Positions 1 through 8,099 are shown, numbered from the stretch's first letter. The stretch is DNA of 16,871 nt from an uncultured Erysipelotrichaceae bacterium (GCA_937902945.1 CALEMD010000167.1:1-16871), one strand, 5' to 3'. Translations and numbers: made by a program. Notes: a model not told the origin generated them from the letters alone.

Positions 1-233
1 ATATCCGAAAGGCACGCAGTTCCGCTCCCGACTTTCTTATAGACAAGTACCAGAGAATCGCTGTTCCAGTCACAGATACTGATAGGACGTCTGAGATAAT
101 AGCCAGGAACTGCAATATTCATAAACTGCCCTGGATTCTGAATCCATGATGTATCTCCTTTCAGAACCATTCTGTATATATCCTGACACAGCATTCTGTT
201 TTCAATGACTGTATAGTTCTGTACGCTCTTCAT
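1..233 (-). CDS. pyrK: Dihydroorotate dehydrogenase B, electron-transfer subunit PyrK (N-terminal part, cut by window edge)
   Basis: PyrK is the FAD and [2Fe-2S] subunit that passes electrons from the PyrD flavin to NAD+ in type 1B dihydroorotate dehydrogenase. Only the first 77 codons are in the window. The visible part starts MKSVQNYTVIENRML and contains PGQFMNIAVPGYYLRRPISI, with the RRPISI motif at about residues 47-52. That is the FAD-binding RxxS-type motif of the ferredoxin-reductase-like fold. The NAD domain and the cysteine cluster lie outside. The ATG overlaps the carB stop in an ATGA arrangement (4 bases shared). A GAGGAAG ribosome binding site lies inside the end of carB, so translation is probably coupled. 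Its place as last visible gene of a pyr operon fits the family; pyrD would be expected next but cannot be seen. Confidence 0.88.
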   Translation of the reverse strand, partial: MKSVQNYTVIENRMLCQDIYRMVLKGDTSWIQNPGQFMNIAVPGYYLRRPISICDWNSDSLVLVYKKVGSGTACLSD

Positions 234-3200
234 GACTTCACTTCCTCATCAATCGGTGACACCTGCATGGTGATCTGTTCAAGTACATCAAGCAAAGCAC
301 TGACTGTATCCAGCGAAGTAAAGACTGTGACATTGTTTTCAACTGCACAGCGTCTGATCAGATATCCATCTCTATGCGTATTGGAATCAGCCTGTGAGAG
401 TGTATTGATAATATAGGTAATGTGTCCCTTGCGTATGCTTTCAAAGATCTCTTCACTGCCCTCCGATATCTTCTTCTTGATCCGTGTGCGTATGCCTGCC
501 TCTTTCAAGGCGTGTGCAGTACCGCTGGTTGCTTCGATGTTGAAGCCAAGCTCATAGAAGCGTCTGATCAGAGGGACAGCCCGATCCTTGTCTCTATCGG
601 CAATAGTCACAAACACAGTTCCGTAATTCACCACTCTGAGATTGCTGGCCTGCAATGATTTATAAAGCGCTCTGTACAGTGTGTCATCACAGCCGATTGC
701 CTCACCGGTTGATTTCATTTCCGGCGACAGATATGCATCCAGTCCATGAATCTTAGCAAATGAGAATGCCGGTGTCTTTACATACCAGCGCTTCTTTTCC
801 GGCAGTATTCCTGTTCCATATCCCTGCTGCTTCAGTGTATTGCCAAGCATCACCGCAGTTGCCATCTGTGCCATATGAACACCCGTTGCCTTGGATATAA
901 ACGGCACCGAACGGCTGCTTCTAGGATTGACTTCAATTACAGATACCTGCTGGTGTGTGTCGACTATGAACTGTATGTTGAAAAGGCCGACTATGCCGAT
1001 TGCCTTGCCTAGACGTATTGTGTAATCAATGATTGTTTCCTTGACCTGTTCGCTTAATGAATATGGAGGATAGACACTCATCGAATCACCCGAGTGCACT
1101 CCGGCTGCTTCAACAAGCTGCATGATTCCTGGAATATATACATCTTCCGCATCACAGATGGCATCTACTTCCACTTCAATGCCGCTGATATACTTATCAA
1201 CAAGTACCGGCTGATCTTTATCAATGCGGACTGCATTGTTCAGGTATTCAACCAATTCATCATCGTCTGATACGATCTGCATGGCTCTGCCGCCAAGCAC
1301 ATAGGAAGGCCTTACTAGAACCGGATAGCCTATCTCATTCGCAACTCTGAGTCCTTCTTTGATTTCTGTGACTGCTTCTCCCGCTGGCTGCGGAATACCG
1401 GTTTCCTTCACCACTTTTTCAAAACTGTCACGATTCTCAGCTTTATCTATTGCCTCAATGCCGGTGCCGATGATACGGACACCTGCTTTTGCCAGACGGC
1501 ATGCTAGATTAATTGCAGTCTGCCCGCCTAGAGAAACAATCACTCCTTCCGGTTTTTCCAGATCAATGATATTCAGAACATCTTCAATGCACAGCGGTTC
1601 AAAGTACAGTTTGTCACTGATTGAATAGTCAGTTGAAACCGTCTCTGGGTTATTATTGATAATGATTGCCTCATAGCCTGCTTTCTGTATAGCCCATATT
1701 GCATGCACAGTGGAATAGTCAAACTCTACGCCCTGACCAATTCGAATCGGACCGGAACCAAGGACAATGATCTTTTTTCTGTCAGATACGATTGACTCAT
1801 TCTTTATCGCATACGTTGAATAGAAATATGGTACATAGGCACTGAATTCACTCGCACATGTATCAATCATTTTATAAACCGGATATAAACCGATTTCTCT
1901 TCTATGACGATAAAGACTCAGTTCATCTGTATGCATAATACGTGCAAGATAACTGTCACTGAATCCATTTTTCTTTGCTTTGCGCAGTGCTTTCTCACTC
2001 TGTGGATCTTCTTTGATCATCTCTTCAATAGAAATAATATGATGAATCTTATCTAAGAAGAAAGCATCGATCATAGTTGCTTCATGGATCAGCATCATAT
2101 CTACTTTTCTGCGGAACAGTTCTGCAATCTGATAGAGTCTTTCATCTGTTGGAATTCGGATAGCTTTCAGCAGTTCTTCTGTCGGCATGCTATCAAACTT
2201 TTCCATCCATATATGATCTGTACCGATTTCCAGTGAACGCACTGCCTTCAGAAGCGATTCTTCCATTGTTCTGCCAATGGCCATGACTTCTCCGGTTGCT
2301 TTCATCTGTGTACTCAGCTGATGATCCGCATGAGCGAACTTATCAAATGGAAATCTGGCAATCTTTGTAACAACATAATCCAATGCCGGTTCAAACGCAG
2401 CACAGGTATTGGCAATCTGTATTTCATCCAGATGCAGACCGGCCGCAATCTTAGCACTGACTCTTGCTATCGGATAGCCAGATGCTTTTGAAGCCAGAGC
2501 CGAACTGCGTGACACTCTTGGATTGACTTCAATCACATAGTAATCAAATGAGAATGGATCTAATGCAAACTGCACATTGCAGCCGCCTTCAATCTTCAAT
2601 TCTCTGATAATTGCCAATGATGCATTTCTAAGCAGCTGATATTCCTTATTGGAAAGTGTCTGGCTTGGGGCAACAACCATTGAATCACCTGTATGCACAC
2701 CGACCGGATCAATATTCTCCATGTTGCATATGACAATTGCTGTGTCATTTGCATCACGCATGACTTCATATTCTATTTCCTTGTATCCTTTAATAGATTT
2801 TTCTACAAGCACTTCATTGACTGGTGAAAGCTTCAGTGCATTCTTTCCCAGTTCTCTGACTTCTTCTTCATTATCCGCAAATCCTCCGCCTGTTCCGCCA
2901 AGCGTATAAGCAGGTCTGAGGATAACCGGATAACCGATATCTGCAGCACATGCGGCTATCTCATCTTCGGTATGTGCTACTTCAGATGGAAGCACAGGCT
3001 GATGGATACGCTCACACAGCTGTTTGAATTTCAGACGGTCTTCTGCCTGTTCAATGCTTGAGAATGTTGTTCCCAGTATTTCACACTGGCATTCTTCCAG
3101 TATTCCCTTTGTTGCCAGCTGCATCGCCAGATTCAATCCTGTCTGACCGCCTAGAGTCGGCAGTATTGCATCGGGTCTTTCATGGCGGATAATTCTCGAT

Positions 3201-3421
3201 ACATACTCAAGAGTCAGAGGTTCCATATATACCTTGTCGGCAATATCGGTATCCGTCATGATCGTTGCCGGATTGGAGTTGACCAGAATCACTTCATATC
3301 CTTCTTCTTTCAGTGAAAGGCAGGCCTGGGTACCGGCATAGTCAAATTCAGCAGCCTGTCCGATGACAATCGGTCCTGAACCAATCACCAGTATGCGATG
3401 GATATCTGTACGTTTTGGCAT
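230..3421 (-). CDS. carB: Carbamoyl-phosphate synthase large subunit
   Basis: The large subunit makes carbamoyl phosphate from bicarbonate, two ATP and ammonia channelled from CarA. The protein has 1063 residues, close to the usual 1060-1075. It shows the internal duplication of the family. The first half begins with GSGPIVIGQAAEFDYAG and carries LGGTGGGFA and EVNPRVSRSSALASKA. The second half begins near residue 555 with GSGPIRIGQGVEFDYS and carries EVNPRSSRSVPFISKATG. A connecting oligomerisation region lies between them. The C-terminal ~130 residues form the allosteric MGS-like domain (STGEAIG, then TIADRDKD and ATSGTAHAL), where UMP or ornithine binds in relatives. The start ATG shares one base with the carA stop (TGATG), with an AAAGGAGG site at 3431-3438 inside carA. 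Being in the pyr cluster rather than an arg cluster, it is probably the pyrimidine-dedicated enzyme. Confidence 0.97.
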   Translation of the reverse strand: MPKRTDIHRILVIGSGPIVIGQAAEFDYAGTQACLSLKEEGYEVILVNSNPATIMTDTDIADKVYMEPLTLEYVSRIIRHERPDAILPTLGGQTGLNLAMQLATKGILEECQCEILGTTFSSIEQAEDRLKFKQLCERIHQPVLPSEVAHTEDEIAACAADIGYPVILRPAYTLGGTGGGFADNEEEVRELGKNALKLSPVNEVLVEKSIKGYKEIEYEVMRDANDTAIVICNMENIDPVGVHTGDSMVVAPSQTLSNKEYQLLRNASLAIIRELKIEGGCNVQFALDPFSFDYYVIEVNPRVSRSSALASKASGYPIARVSAKIAAGLHLDEIQIANTCAAFEPALDYVVTKIARFPFDKFAHADHQLSTQMKATGEVMAIGRTMEESLLKAVRSLEIGTDHIWMEKFDSMPTEELLKAIRIPTDERLYQIAELFRRKVDMMLIHEATMIDAFFLDKIHHIISIEEMIKEDPQSEKALRKAKKNGFSDSYLARIMHTDELSLYRHRREIGLYPVYKMIDTCASEFSAYVPYFYSTYAIKNESIVSDRKKIIVLGSGPIRIGQGVEFDYSTVHAIWAIQKAGYEAIIINNNPETVSTDYSISDKLYFEPLCIEDVLNIIDLEKPEGVIVSLGGQTAINLACRLAKAGVRIIGTGIEAIDKAENRDSFEKVVKETGIPQPAGEAVTEIKEGLRVANEIGYPVLVRPSYVLGGRAMQIVSDDDELVEYLNNAVRIDKDQPVLVDKYISGIEVEVDAICDAEDVYIPGIMQLVEAAGVHSGDSMSVYPPYSLSEQVKETIIDYTIRLGKAIGIVGLFNIQFIVDTHQQVSVIEVNPRSSRSVPFISKATGVHMAQMATAVMLGNTLKQQGYGTGILPEKKRWYVKTPAFSFAKIHGLDAYLSPEMKSTGEAIGCDDTLYRALYKSLQASNLRVVNYGTVFVTIADRDKDRAVPLIRRFYELGFNIEATSGTAHALKEAGIRTRIKKKISEGSEEIFESIRKGHITYIINTLSQADSNTHRDGYLIRRCAVENNVTVFTSLDTVSALLDVLEQITMQVSPIDEEVKS

Positions 3422-4512
3422 CAGCGTGCACCTCCTTTAAAAGCATTCATATTCTGAATAAACTGTGAGAAGAGATAGCTGCTGTCTTCCGGTCCCGGTG
3501 CACTTTCAGGATGATACTGCACGCTGAAGCAGAAGTCAGAATCTATTGCCAGTCCTTCTACTGTACGATCAAGCAGATTGATATGCGTCACTCTGATCTT
3601 TGGATCCATATGCTCATCCTGCTTCACTGCGAAGCTGTGATTCTGCGAAGTGATTTCAATTTTTCCGGTATCCATATTCATTACCGGATGATTGCCTCCG
3701 CGATGTCCGAATTTCATCTTGTATGTATGCAGACCATTGGCTAGCGCTATCATCTGGTGACCTAGACATATTCCAAAAAGAGGAACTGTTCCCTGCAGTT
3801 TCTGTATCAGCTCTATAACCGGCTGCACATCTTCCGGATCACCAGGTCCATTGGAAAGCAGTACACCATCCGGATTCATATGCAGAATCTTTTCATAAGG
3901 CGTATTGTAGGGAACCACTATCACATTGCATCCGCGGCTGTTCAGCTGACGGATGATATTGTATTTAATGCCGCAGTCTACCGCTACTACGTTGTATTTG
4001 GGATTTCTTGTTCTTGAATACCATACCTTGCGGCAGGATACTTTTGAAACCTGATCATGAGGAAGCGGATAGTCATGCAGTTTCTTCATTGCTGTTTCTA
4101 TATCTGTATCTTCATCGCAGATCAAACCGATCATTGAACCTTCATCACGGATTGTCTGTGTGATCTCTCGTGTATCTACATGGGTCAGACCGACAATGCT
4201 GTTCTCTTCAAGCCATTCATTCAGTGTCTTGGTATAGCGGAAGTTGGACGGCTTGTCATTATATTCTCTGACGATGAATCCTCGCGGTGATACAATCTTC
4301 GATTCATAGTCCTCATCGGTTATACCGTAGTTGCCAACCAGCGGATATGTCATGCAAATCATCTGATCCGTATAGGATGGATCAGAGAGAATCTCCTGAT
4401 AGCCAGCCATGGTTGTGTTGAATACAATCTCAGCGATTGCTTCGTCCTTTGTATTGCCAAAGCCATGTCCTACCCAAACTCTTCCATCCTGCAGTACAAG
4501 TTTACGCTTCAT
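3421..4512 (-). CDS. carA: Carbamoyl-phosphate synthase small (glutaminase) subunit
   Basis: CarA hydrolyses glutamine and feeds ammonia to CarB. It has 363 residues, a normal length. The N-terminal half is the CPSase small-chain domain (FNTTMAGYQEILSDPSYTDQ). The C-terminal half, from about residue 173, is a class I glutamine amidotransferase. The catalytic triad is visible: nucleophile Cys249 in FGICLGHQ, and His334 and Glu336 in QYHPES. SNGPGDP near residue 220 is the oxyanion-side motif. The start ATG lies inside the last codons of pyrC (11 bases shared), preceded by GGGAGG at about 4517-4522, and the stop overlaps carB by one base. This packing suggests CarA and CarB are made in step. 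Confidence 0.97.
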   Translation of the reverse strand: MKRKLVLQDGRVWVGHGFGNTKDEAIAEIVFNTTMAGYQEILSDPSYTDQMICMTYPLVGNYGITDEDYESKIVSPRGFIVREYNDKPSNFRYTKTLNEWLEENSIVGLTHVDTREITQTIRDEGSMIGLICDEDTDIETAMKKLHDYPLPHDQVSKVSCRKVWYSRTRNPKYNVVAVDCGIKYNIIRQLNSRGCNVIVVPYNTPYEKILHMNPDGVLLSNGPGDPEDVQPVIELIQKLQGTVPLFGICLGHQMIALANGLHTYKMKFGHRGGNHPVMNMDTGKIEITSQNHSFAVKQDEHMDPKIRVTHINLLDRTVEGLAIDSDFCFSVQYHPESAPGPEDSSYLFSQFIQNMNAFKGGAR

Positions 4513-5794
4513 AGTTCCTCCCTCTGTATACTATCTTTCCATCGGATACCGTCATGACGCATACTCCCTGCAGCATCTTTCCTTCAAAAGGCGTACTTCT
4601 GCCTTTGCTGAGAAACTGCGAAGGATCTACTCTGTATTTTCTATTCAGATCAAAGATGCAGAAGTCCGCCGGAGCCAAGTTATGTATTTCTCCTTTTTCA
4701 ATGCCGAACACTTCTGCCGGTTTTGTGCTCATCAGATCAACAAGTTTTTCCAGAGTAATAGCACCGGTTCTTACAAGTCCTGTATAACATGCGGCAAATG
4801 CTGTTTCAAGGCCAGCAACTCCCATCTTGGCATGCAGAATATCTGTATTCTTTTCCTGCGCAGTGTGCGGAGCATGATCTGTCGCAATCATATCGATTGT
4901 TCCGTCTTTAATGCCTTCGATTAGGGTAAGTCTGTCTTTCTCGGTTCTCAGAGGCGGATTCATCTTGAAGCGGCCATCATTCTCAGTGATATCATCTTCG
5001 CTGAGAAGCAGATGATGCGGCGTCACTTCACAGGTAACCGACAGTCCTTCTTTCTTTGCCTGCCGTACAGCTTCAACACTTTCTGCGGCTGAGATATGGC
5101 AGACATGGAAGTCACATCCCGTTTCTTTTGCCAATGCAATATCTCTTATGACCTCTTCATATTCGCTGGAACTTGGGATTCCTGGAACGCCATATTTCTC
5201 TGCAGTCTTTCCTTCCTGCAAAGATGCACCCTCGGGAACTAGAGCCTGCACTTCACAGTGCTCGCTCAGTATTCCGTTCACTGCTTTGATTCTTTCCATT
5301 GCCTGCTTCATCAGTTCAGCATCTTCTATTCCGCTGCCATCATCCGAGAATACATAGCTGTGAGTGCTGAGTTCTTCTATATCAGAAAGTCCATTCTTTC
5401 CGTTTCTGTCTTTCGTAAGAGCACATACTGGAAACACTGGAATCACTGCCTCTTTGGCTATGATCTTTTCTTCTTCTGCAAGATGTTCCAGTGTATCGGG
5501 AACTGGGTTCAGATTCGGCATGGCAAATACTGCTGTATAACCTCCGTGTGCCGCCGCTTTAGTTCCTGCTGCTATCGTTTCCTTTTCTTCAAATCCCGGA
5601 CTGCGCAGATGCACGTGTGTATCGACAAACCCCGGCATGATAGTCAATCCTGTGCAGTCAATCACTTCATCCATCTCATCTTCTACATCCATCTGTTCTG
5701 CAAATATGATGATGCCGGAATTGTCCAGTATGAAGTCTTTCTCAACAAACTGTCCATTCAGATATATTTCTCCGTTTTTAAAAAGTCTATTCAT
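4502..5794 (-). CDS. pyrC: Dihydroorotase, class I
   Basis: PyrC closes N-carbamoyl-L-aspartate to dihydroorotate, the third step of UMP synthesis. The 430-residue length and the sequence are of the class I type found in Gram-positive pyr operons (about 428 residues in Bacillus), not the shorter class II enzyme of E. coli. The amidohydrolase metal motif is MPGFVDTHVHLRSPG, with His60 and His62. Further likely metal or catalytic residues are Asp151 or Asp152 in SDDGSG, His178 in LSEHC, His233 in CHIS and Asp306 in ATDHAPH. MNPPLR near residue 278 is also typical. The start overlaps the end of pyrB by 8 bases, with a GGAGAAAG site just upstream. The class I protein often associates with aspartate transcarbamoylase; that is family knowledge, not visible here. 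Confidence 0.96.
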   Translation of the reverse strand: MNRLFKNGEIYLNGQFVEKDFILDNSGIIIFAEQMDVEDEMDEVIDCTGLTIMPGFVDTHVHLRSPGFEEKETIAAGTKAAAHGGYTAVFAMPNLNPVPDTLEHLAEEEKIIAKEAVIPVFPVCALTKDRNGKNGLSDIEELSTHSYVFSDDGSGIEDAELMKQAMERIKAVNGILSEHCEVQALVPEGASLQEGKTAEKYGVPGIPSSSEYEEVIRDIALAKETGCDFHVCHISAAESVEAVRQAKKEGLSVTCEVTPHHLLLSEDDITENDGRFKMNPPLRTEKDRLTLIEGIKDGTIDMIATDHAPHTAQEKNTDILHAKMGVAGLETAFAACYTGLVRTGAITLEKLVDLMSTKPAEVFGIEKGEIHNLAPADFCIFDLNRKYRVDPSQFLSKGRSTPFEGKMLQGVCVMTVSDGKIVYRGRNYEA

Positions 5795-6668
5795 GTTCTT
5801 TCTCCATTGCTCTAAGAATGACTGCCATTCTTACATAGACGCCATTCTGTATCTGCTTGAATATTCTTGAATGCGAGCATTCAACTGCTTCATCTGCAAT
5901 TTCTACCCCACGATTGAATGGTGCCGGATGCATGATAATGGCATTCTCTTTCATCTGCTTCACCCGTTCAGCTGTCATGCCATAGCGCTGGTGGTATTCT
6001 TCAGTGCTGATCTGCATCGGCCGTTCGTGTCTTTCATTCTGCACCCTCAGCAGCATGACAATATCCATTTCTTTCACTGCCTGATCAAAGTCAATGAATT
6101 CATATCCTTCTTCTCTGTATTCTTCCGGACCGCTGACATAGCACTTCATGCCAAGTCTTTCCATGACTTCTATATTCGTATGGGCAACACGGGAGTAGCG
6201 GATATCTCCAACCATCGCAATCTTCAGTCCTTCGAAATGCCCGAATTCCTGCCGTATAGTCAATAGATCAAGCAATGACTGGGTCGGATGATCCTTTTTC
6301 CCATCCCCGGCATTGAGAACCGGTATGCCCAGATGCCCATCCAGGCAGCGATAGTACTCATCCTCAGCACTGCGTATCACAATGGCATCAATGCCGAAGC
6401 TTTCAAATGTCTTCACTGTATCGTAGAAGCTTTCTCCTTTAGCAAGCGAAGAACCGGCTGGGTTGAATGTAATAACTTTGCAGCCAAGGCGCAGTTCTGC
6501 TGTATTGAAGCTGTATTGCGTCCTTGTGCTTGGTTCAAAGAAACAGTTGGCGACAATCTTATTGCACAGACTGTCATCATATACACCTTTTCTGCACTCC
6601 TCAGCAGTATCCAGTATGTGCTGGATCTCTTCTGCTGTGCAGTCTTTCAGACGAAACAGATTTTTCAT
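5787..6668 (-). CDS. pyrB: Aspartate carbamoyltransferase, catalytic chain
   Basis: PyrB joins carbamoyl phosphate and aspartate to carbamoyl aspartate, the committed step. I take the start at 6668 (MKNLFRLKDC, 293 residues), because AGAGAGGA lies 7 bases before this ATG and family members start here. The longer reading from a GTG at 6719 has no such support and would add 17 unconserved residues. Carbamoyl phosphate is bound by FFEPSTRT (about 43-50) and HPTQ in GDGKKDHPTQSLLDLL. SSLAKGES (73-80) is the mobile 80s-type loop, and MHPAPFNRG near the C-terminus is the aspartate-side motif. No regulatory chain pyrI is next to it, as usual in Bacillota, so control is probably at expression level (see the leader ORF upstream). 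Confidence 0.96.
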   Translation of the reverse strand: MKNLFRLKDCTAEEIQHILDTAEECRKGVYDDSLCNKIVANCFFEPSTRTQYSFNTAELRLGCKVITFNPAGSSLAKGESFYDTVKTFESFGIDAIVIRSAEDEYYRCLDGHLGIPVLNAGDGKKDHPTQSLLDLLTIRQEFGHFEGLKIAMVGDIRYSRVAHTNIEVMERLGMKCYVSGPEEYREEGYEFIDFDQAVKEMDIVMLLRVQNERHERPMQISTEEYHQRYGMTAERVKQMKENAIIMHPAPFNRGVEIADEAVECSHSRIFKQIQNGVYVRMAVILRAMEKEHE

Positions 6669-6728
6669 AATAGTCCTCTCTTGCTTTTTCAGCTCATGAA
6701 TCCTAAAGAAAAGCATCACTTCCGATTA
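6669..6728 (-). promoter_or_regulatory. pyrB leader segment with T-rich tract and weak hairpin (possible attenuator)
   Basis: The 60 bases between the leader ORF stop and pyrB hold the pyrB ribosome binding site and, on the transcribed strand, GCTTTTCTTT (6705-6714). Just before this tract a hairpin can be drawn. Its 3' arm TGATGC (6713-6718) pairs with GCATTCA (6746-6752, one bulge) inside the leader ORF, and a short CCG/CGG helix (6739-6741 with 6722-6724) sits within. The leader stop codon lies in its loop. This layout resembles the translation-coupled attenuator of enterobacterial pyrBI, but the stem is weak and I infer the function only from position. Confidence 0.3.
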
Positions 6729-6905
6729 TCAGACACTGCGGCTGCTGAATGCCATATGTTCTGAATTGGAAAGGATGCTTATAATAGATGATAATTCATT
6801 GGATTCTGTAATGAGAAAGTCTGAAACGGGAAAACTTCCCCCTGAACTCTGCTGGTATACATCAGAGTGATTCAAGATACGTCTCAGAAATCTGCTTTTA
6901 CTCAT
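6729..6905 (-). CDS. Small ORF (58 aa) between the pyr promoter and pyrB; possible leader peptide
   Basis: This ORF starts at an ATG (MSKSRFLRRILNH) preceded by CAGGAGGAGG at 6911-6920, one of the strongest ribosome binding sites in the window. The nearer AGGAGG ends 5 bases from the ATG and the second copy 8 bases away. It begins about 38 bases after the predicted transcription start and ends 60 bases before pyrB, so it should be the first ORF of the pyr mRNA. The product is basic at the N-terminus, then rich in serine, with no signal peptide, membrane segment or domain I recognise. I do not recognise a homologue. It could be a regulatory leader peptide whose translation affects a downstream hairpin, or a small protein of its own. 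The strong translation signal is seen; the role is inferred. Confidence 0.5.
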   Translation of the reverse strand: MSKSRFLRRILNHSDVYQQSSGGSFPVSDFLITESNELSSIISILSNSEHMAFSSRSV

Positions 6906-6949
6906 CCATACCTCCTCCTGCAAATACTGTAAAGAATTCGGCCAGATGT

Positions 6950-6977
6950 ATTATAGCAGAACTGCTGTCTGTATCAA
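6950..6977 (-). promoter_or_regulatory. pyr operon promoter
   Basis: On the minus strand, TTGATA (-35, 6972-6977) and TATAAT (-10, 6950-6955) are separated by 16 bases, a good sigma-A type match. Transcription should start near 6943. The spacer contains an inverted repeat AGCAG-TT-CTGCT that touches the -10 box and could be a protein-binding site, though arms of 5 bases are short enough to arise by chance. Confidence 0.7.
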
Positions 6978-7004
6978 TGAATATTTTCTGAAGATTCAGA
7001 TGCG

Positions 7005-7036
7005 CTGATTTGCAAAATAATATGCAAAATCACTGA
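7005..7036 (-). other. Imperfect AT-rich inverted repeat between lplA and the pyr promoter
   Basis: GTGATTTTGCA and TGCAAATCAGC form an imperfect hairpin of about 8-10 pairs with a bulge and an AT-rich loop. No T-run follows on the minus strand, so it is not a convincing rho-independent terminator. I see no better terminator between lplA and the pyr promoter, so gcv-lplA transcripts may read into pyr. Confidence 0.3.
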
Positions 7037-7090
7037 TGAAAGTAAGGATTCGCAATGCCTCATAAGGAACCGCCCTCATTTGCAGCTCTG

Positions 7091-7151
7091 TCAGTCGGAT
7101 CTTACTGCTTTTTTACCAATCAATCCTCCGCCAATGACAACCCACCCAATT
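7091..7151 (-). pseudogene. Relic of an FAD/NAD(P)-dependent oxidoreductase (Rossmann motif fragment)
   Basis: Directly after the lplA stop, the frame that ends at a TGA at 7091-7093 reads EIGWVVIGGGLIGKKAVRSD. VVIGGGLIG (7115-7141) is a dinucleotide-binding GxGxxG motif. The following x-K-A resembles the GGGLIGxKAA seen in pyridine-nucleotide-disulfide-type oxidoreductases. There is no start codon in frame with a ribosome binding site, and the frame breaks next to a run of six A. Gram-positive gcv-lplA operons often carry dihydrolipoamide dehydrogenase, an enzyme of this superfamily, so a decayed lpdA-like gene is a reasonable reading. The fragment is very short, and chance resemblance in G-rich sequence cannot be excluded. 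Confidence 0.35.
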
Positions 7152-8099
7152 TCATAATAAACACTTCAATAGGCTTACTATTTCCTGCGCATGTTCAGCA
7201 GATGATGCATTCAGCAGTTCAATGGCTCTCTGTACTGAGTTTCCCTGTATCATCCGTTCAGCCTCTGCACAGAAATCAACTTCCATGGCATCTGAAAAGA
7301 TCCCAACGTTATGAATATACCCTTCACGCATATCAGCATTGATTGTGATTCTGCCAAATGGATAGCGCTCAGACACCTGATAGCCGTGTTCTATTTCATT
7401 GCGATACAGCCAGTCAGCATCTGCGTATCTGCCTCTTTCAGAATGGATGGTTTCTATTTCCGCCTTCAGTCCATACTCTTTTTCAGCGGCTTCAATCAGT
7501 GCTGCCTTCAGTTCATCAACAGAAAGAGATGGGCACACTTCCTGCAGATTGATGATTCTTGAGCGGATGGACTTTACGCCATTTGCCTGCAGTTTCTCAT
7601 CATCCGGCTTCAGATAGCGCATAACCTTATCCGCATCCACATTCACCATCAGTGTTCCATGGTGATAGGATGCCTCCTGTGTCAGATAAAAAGCATTGCC
7701 GCTGCATTTTCTGCCTTGCACAAGAATATCATTTCTGCCGCTCGCCGCAGCCTCAATGCCTTTATCTGCTAAAGCCTGCTGGATAACATGCATCTGTCTT
7801 TTCAGATCATAGTTCAGACGCCAAGTCACAAACGTAAAATTCAGATTCCCGAGGTCATGGTATACTGCCCCGCCGCCAGAAAGCCTTCTGGCAAGATGAC
7901 CACCTTCTTCTGCAAGAAGTTCTGTTCTGCATTCTCTGTATGCACTCTGGTTTCTGCCGATAACAACCGTATTGGCATTCTGCCACAGATAAAGAATCAT
8001 TGTCTCACTGTCGCATCTATGCAGCAGCTGTTCTTCACCATTCAGATTGCAGTATGGATCCGTGCTGCTACTGATCGCTATGTGCAGTTTCTTCAGCAT
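7152..8099 (-). CDS. lplA: Lipoate-protein ligase A
   Basis: LplA activates free lipoate with ATP and attaches it to the lipoyl-lysine of acceptor proteins, here most likely GcvH. At 315 residues it is a normal LplA/LplJ length with the small C-terminal accessory domain. The signature RRLSGGGAVYHDLGNLNFTF (71-90) binds lipoyl-AMP. GRNDILV near 121 is followed by Lys131 in RKCSGNAFY, the catalytic lysine position. The start lies inside gcvPB (32 bases shared) without a strong ribosome binding site, so coupled translation is likely. Position at the end of the gcv operon supports H-protein lipoylation as its job. The cell may therefore depend on scavenged lipoate, though genes elsewhere could make it. 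Confidence 0.95.
   Translation of the reverse strand: MLKKLHIAISSSTDPYCNLNGEEQLLHRCDSETMILYLWQNANTVVIGRNQSAYRECRTELLAEEGGHLARRLSGGGAVYHDLGNLNFTFVTWRLNYDLKRQMHVIQQALADKGIEAAASGRNDILVQGRKCSGNAFYLTQEASYHHGTLMVNVDADKVMRYLKPDDEKLQANGVKSIRSRIINLQEVCPSLSVDELKAALIEAAEKEYGLKAEIETIHSERGRYADADWLYRNEIEHGYQVSERYPFGRITINADMREGYIHNVGIFSDAMEVDFCAEAERMIQGNSVQRAIELLNASSAEHAQEIVSLLKCLL

Noticed and set aside
4409..5815. Long plus-strand open frames (171 and 185 codons) opposite carA and pyrC
   Set aside because: They lie antisense to well-conserved genes, are rich in Cys, Phe, Ser and Leu as expected for an antisense shadow, and have no ribosome binding site or recognisable domain.
6660..6690. GAGAGGAC before pyrB as a PyrR-binding loop
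   Set aside because: Only the GAGAGG core fits the consensus; the rest does not, and it is explained by the pyrB ribosome binding site.
6669..6719. N-terminal extension of pyrB from GTG 6719
   Set aside because: The 17 added residues are unlike the family and ATG 6668 has a good ribosome binding site.
6288..6764. Plus-strand frame of 158 codons opposite pyrB and its leader
   Set aside because: It is antisense to the conserved pyrB and the composition looks non-coding.
6996..7079. 27-codon minus-strand frame (MRAVPYEALRILTF...) before the pyr promoter
   Set aside because: It has no clear ribosome binding site and is too short to judge. It might be a further piece of the decayed gene after lplA, but I could not match it to any family.
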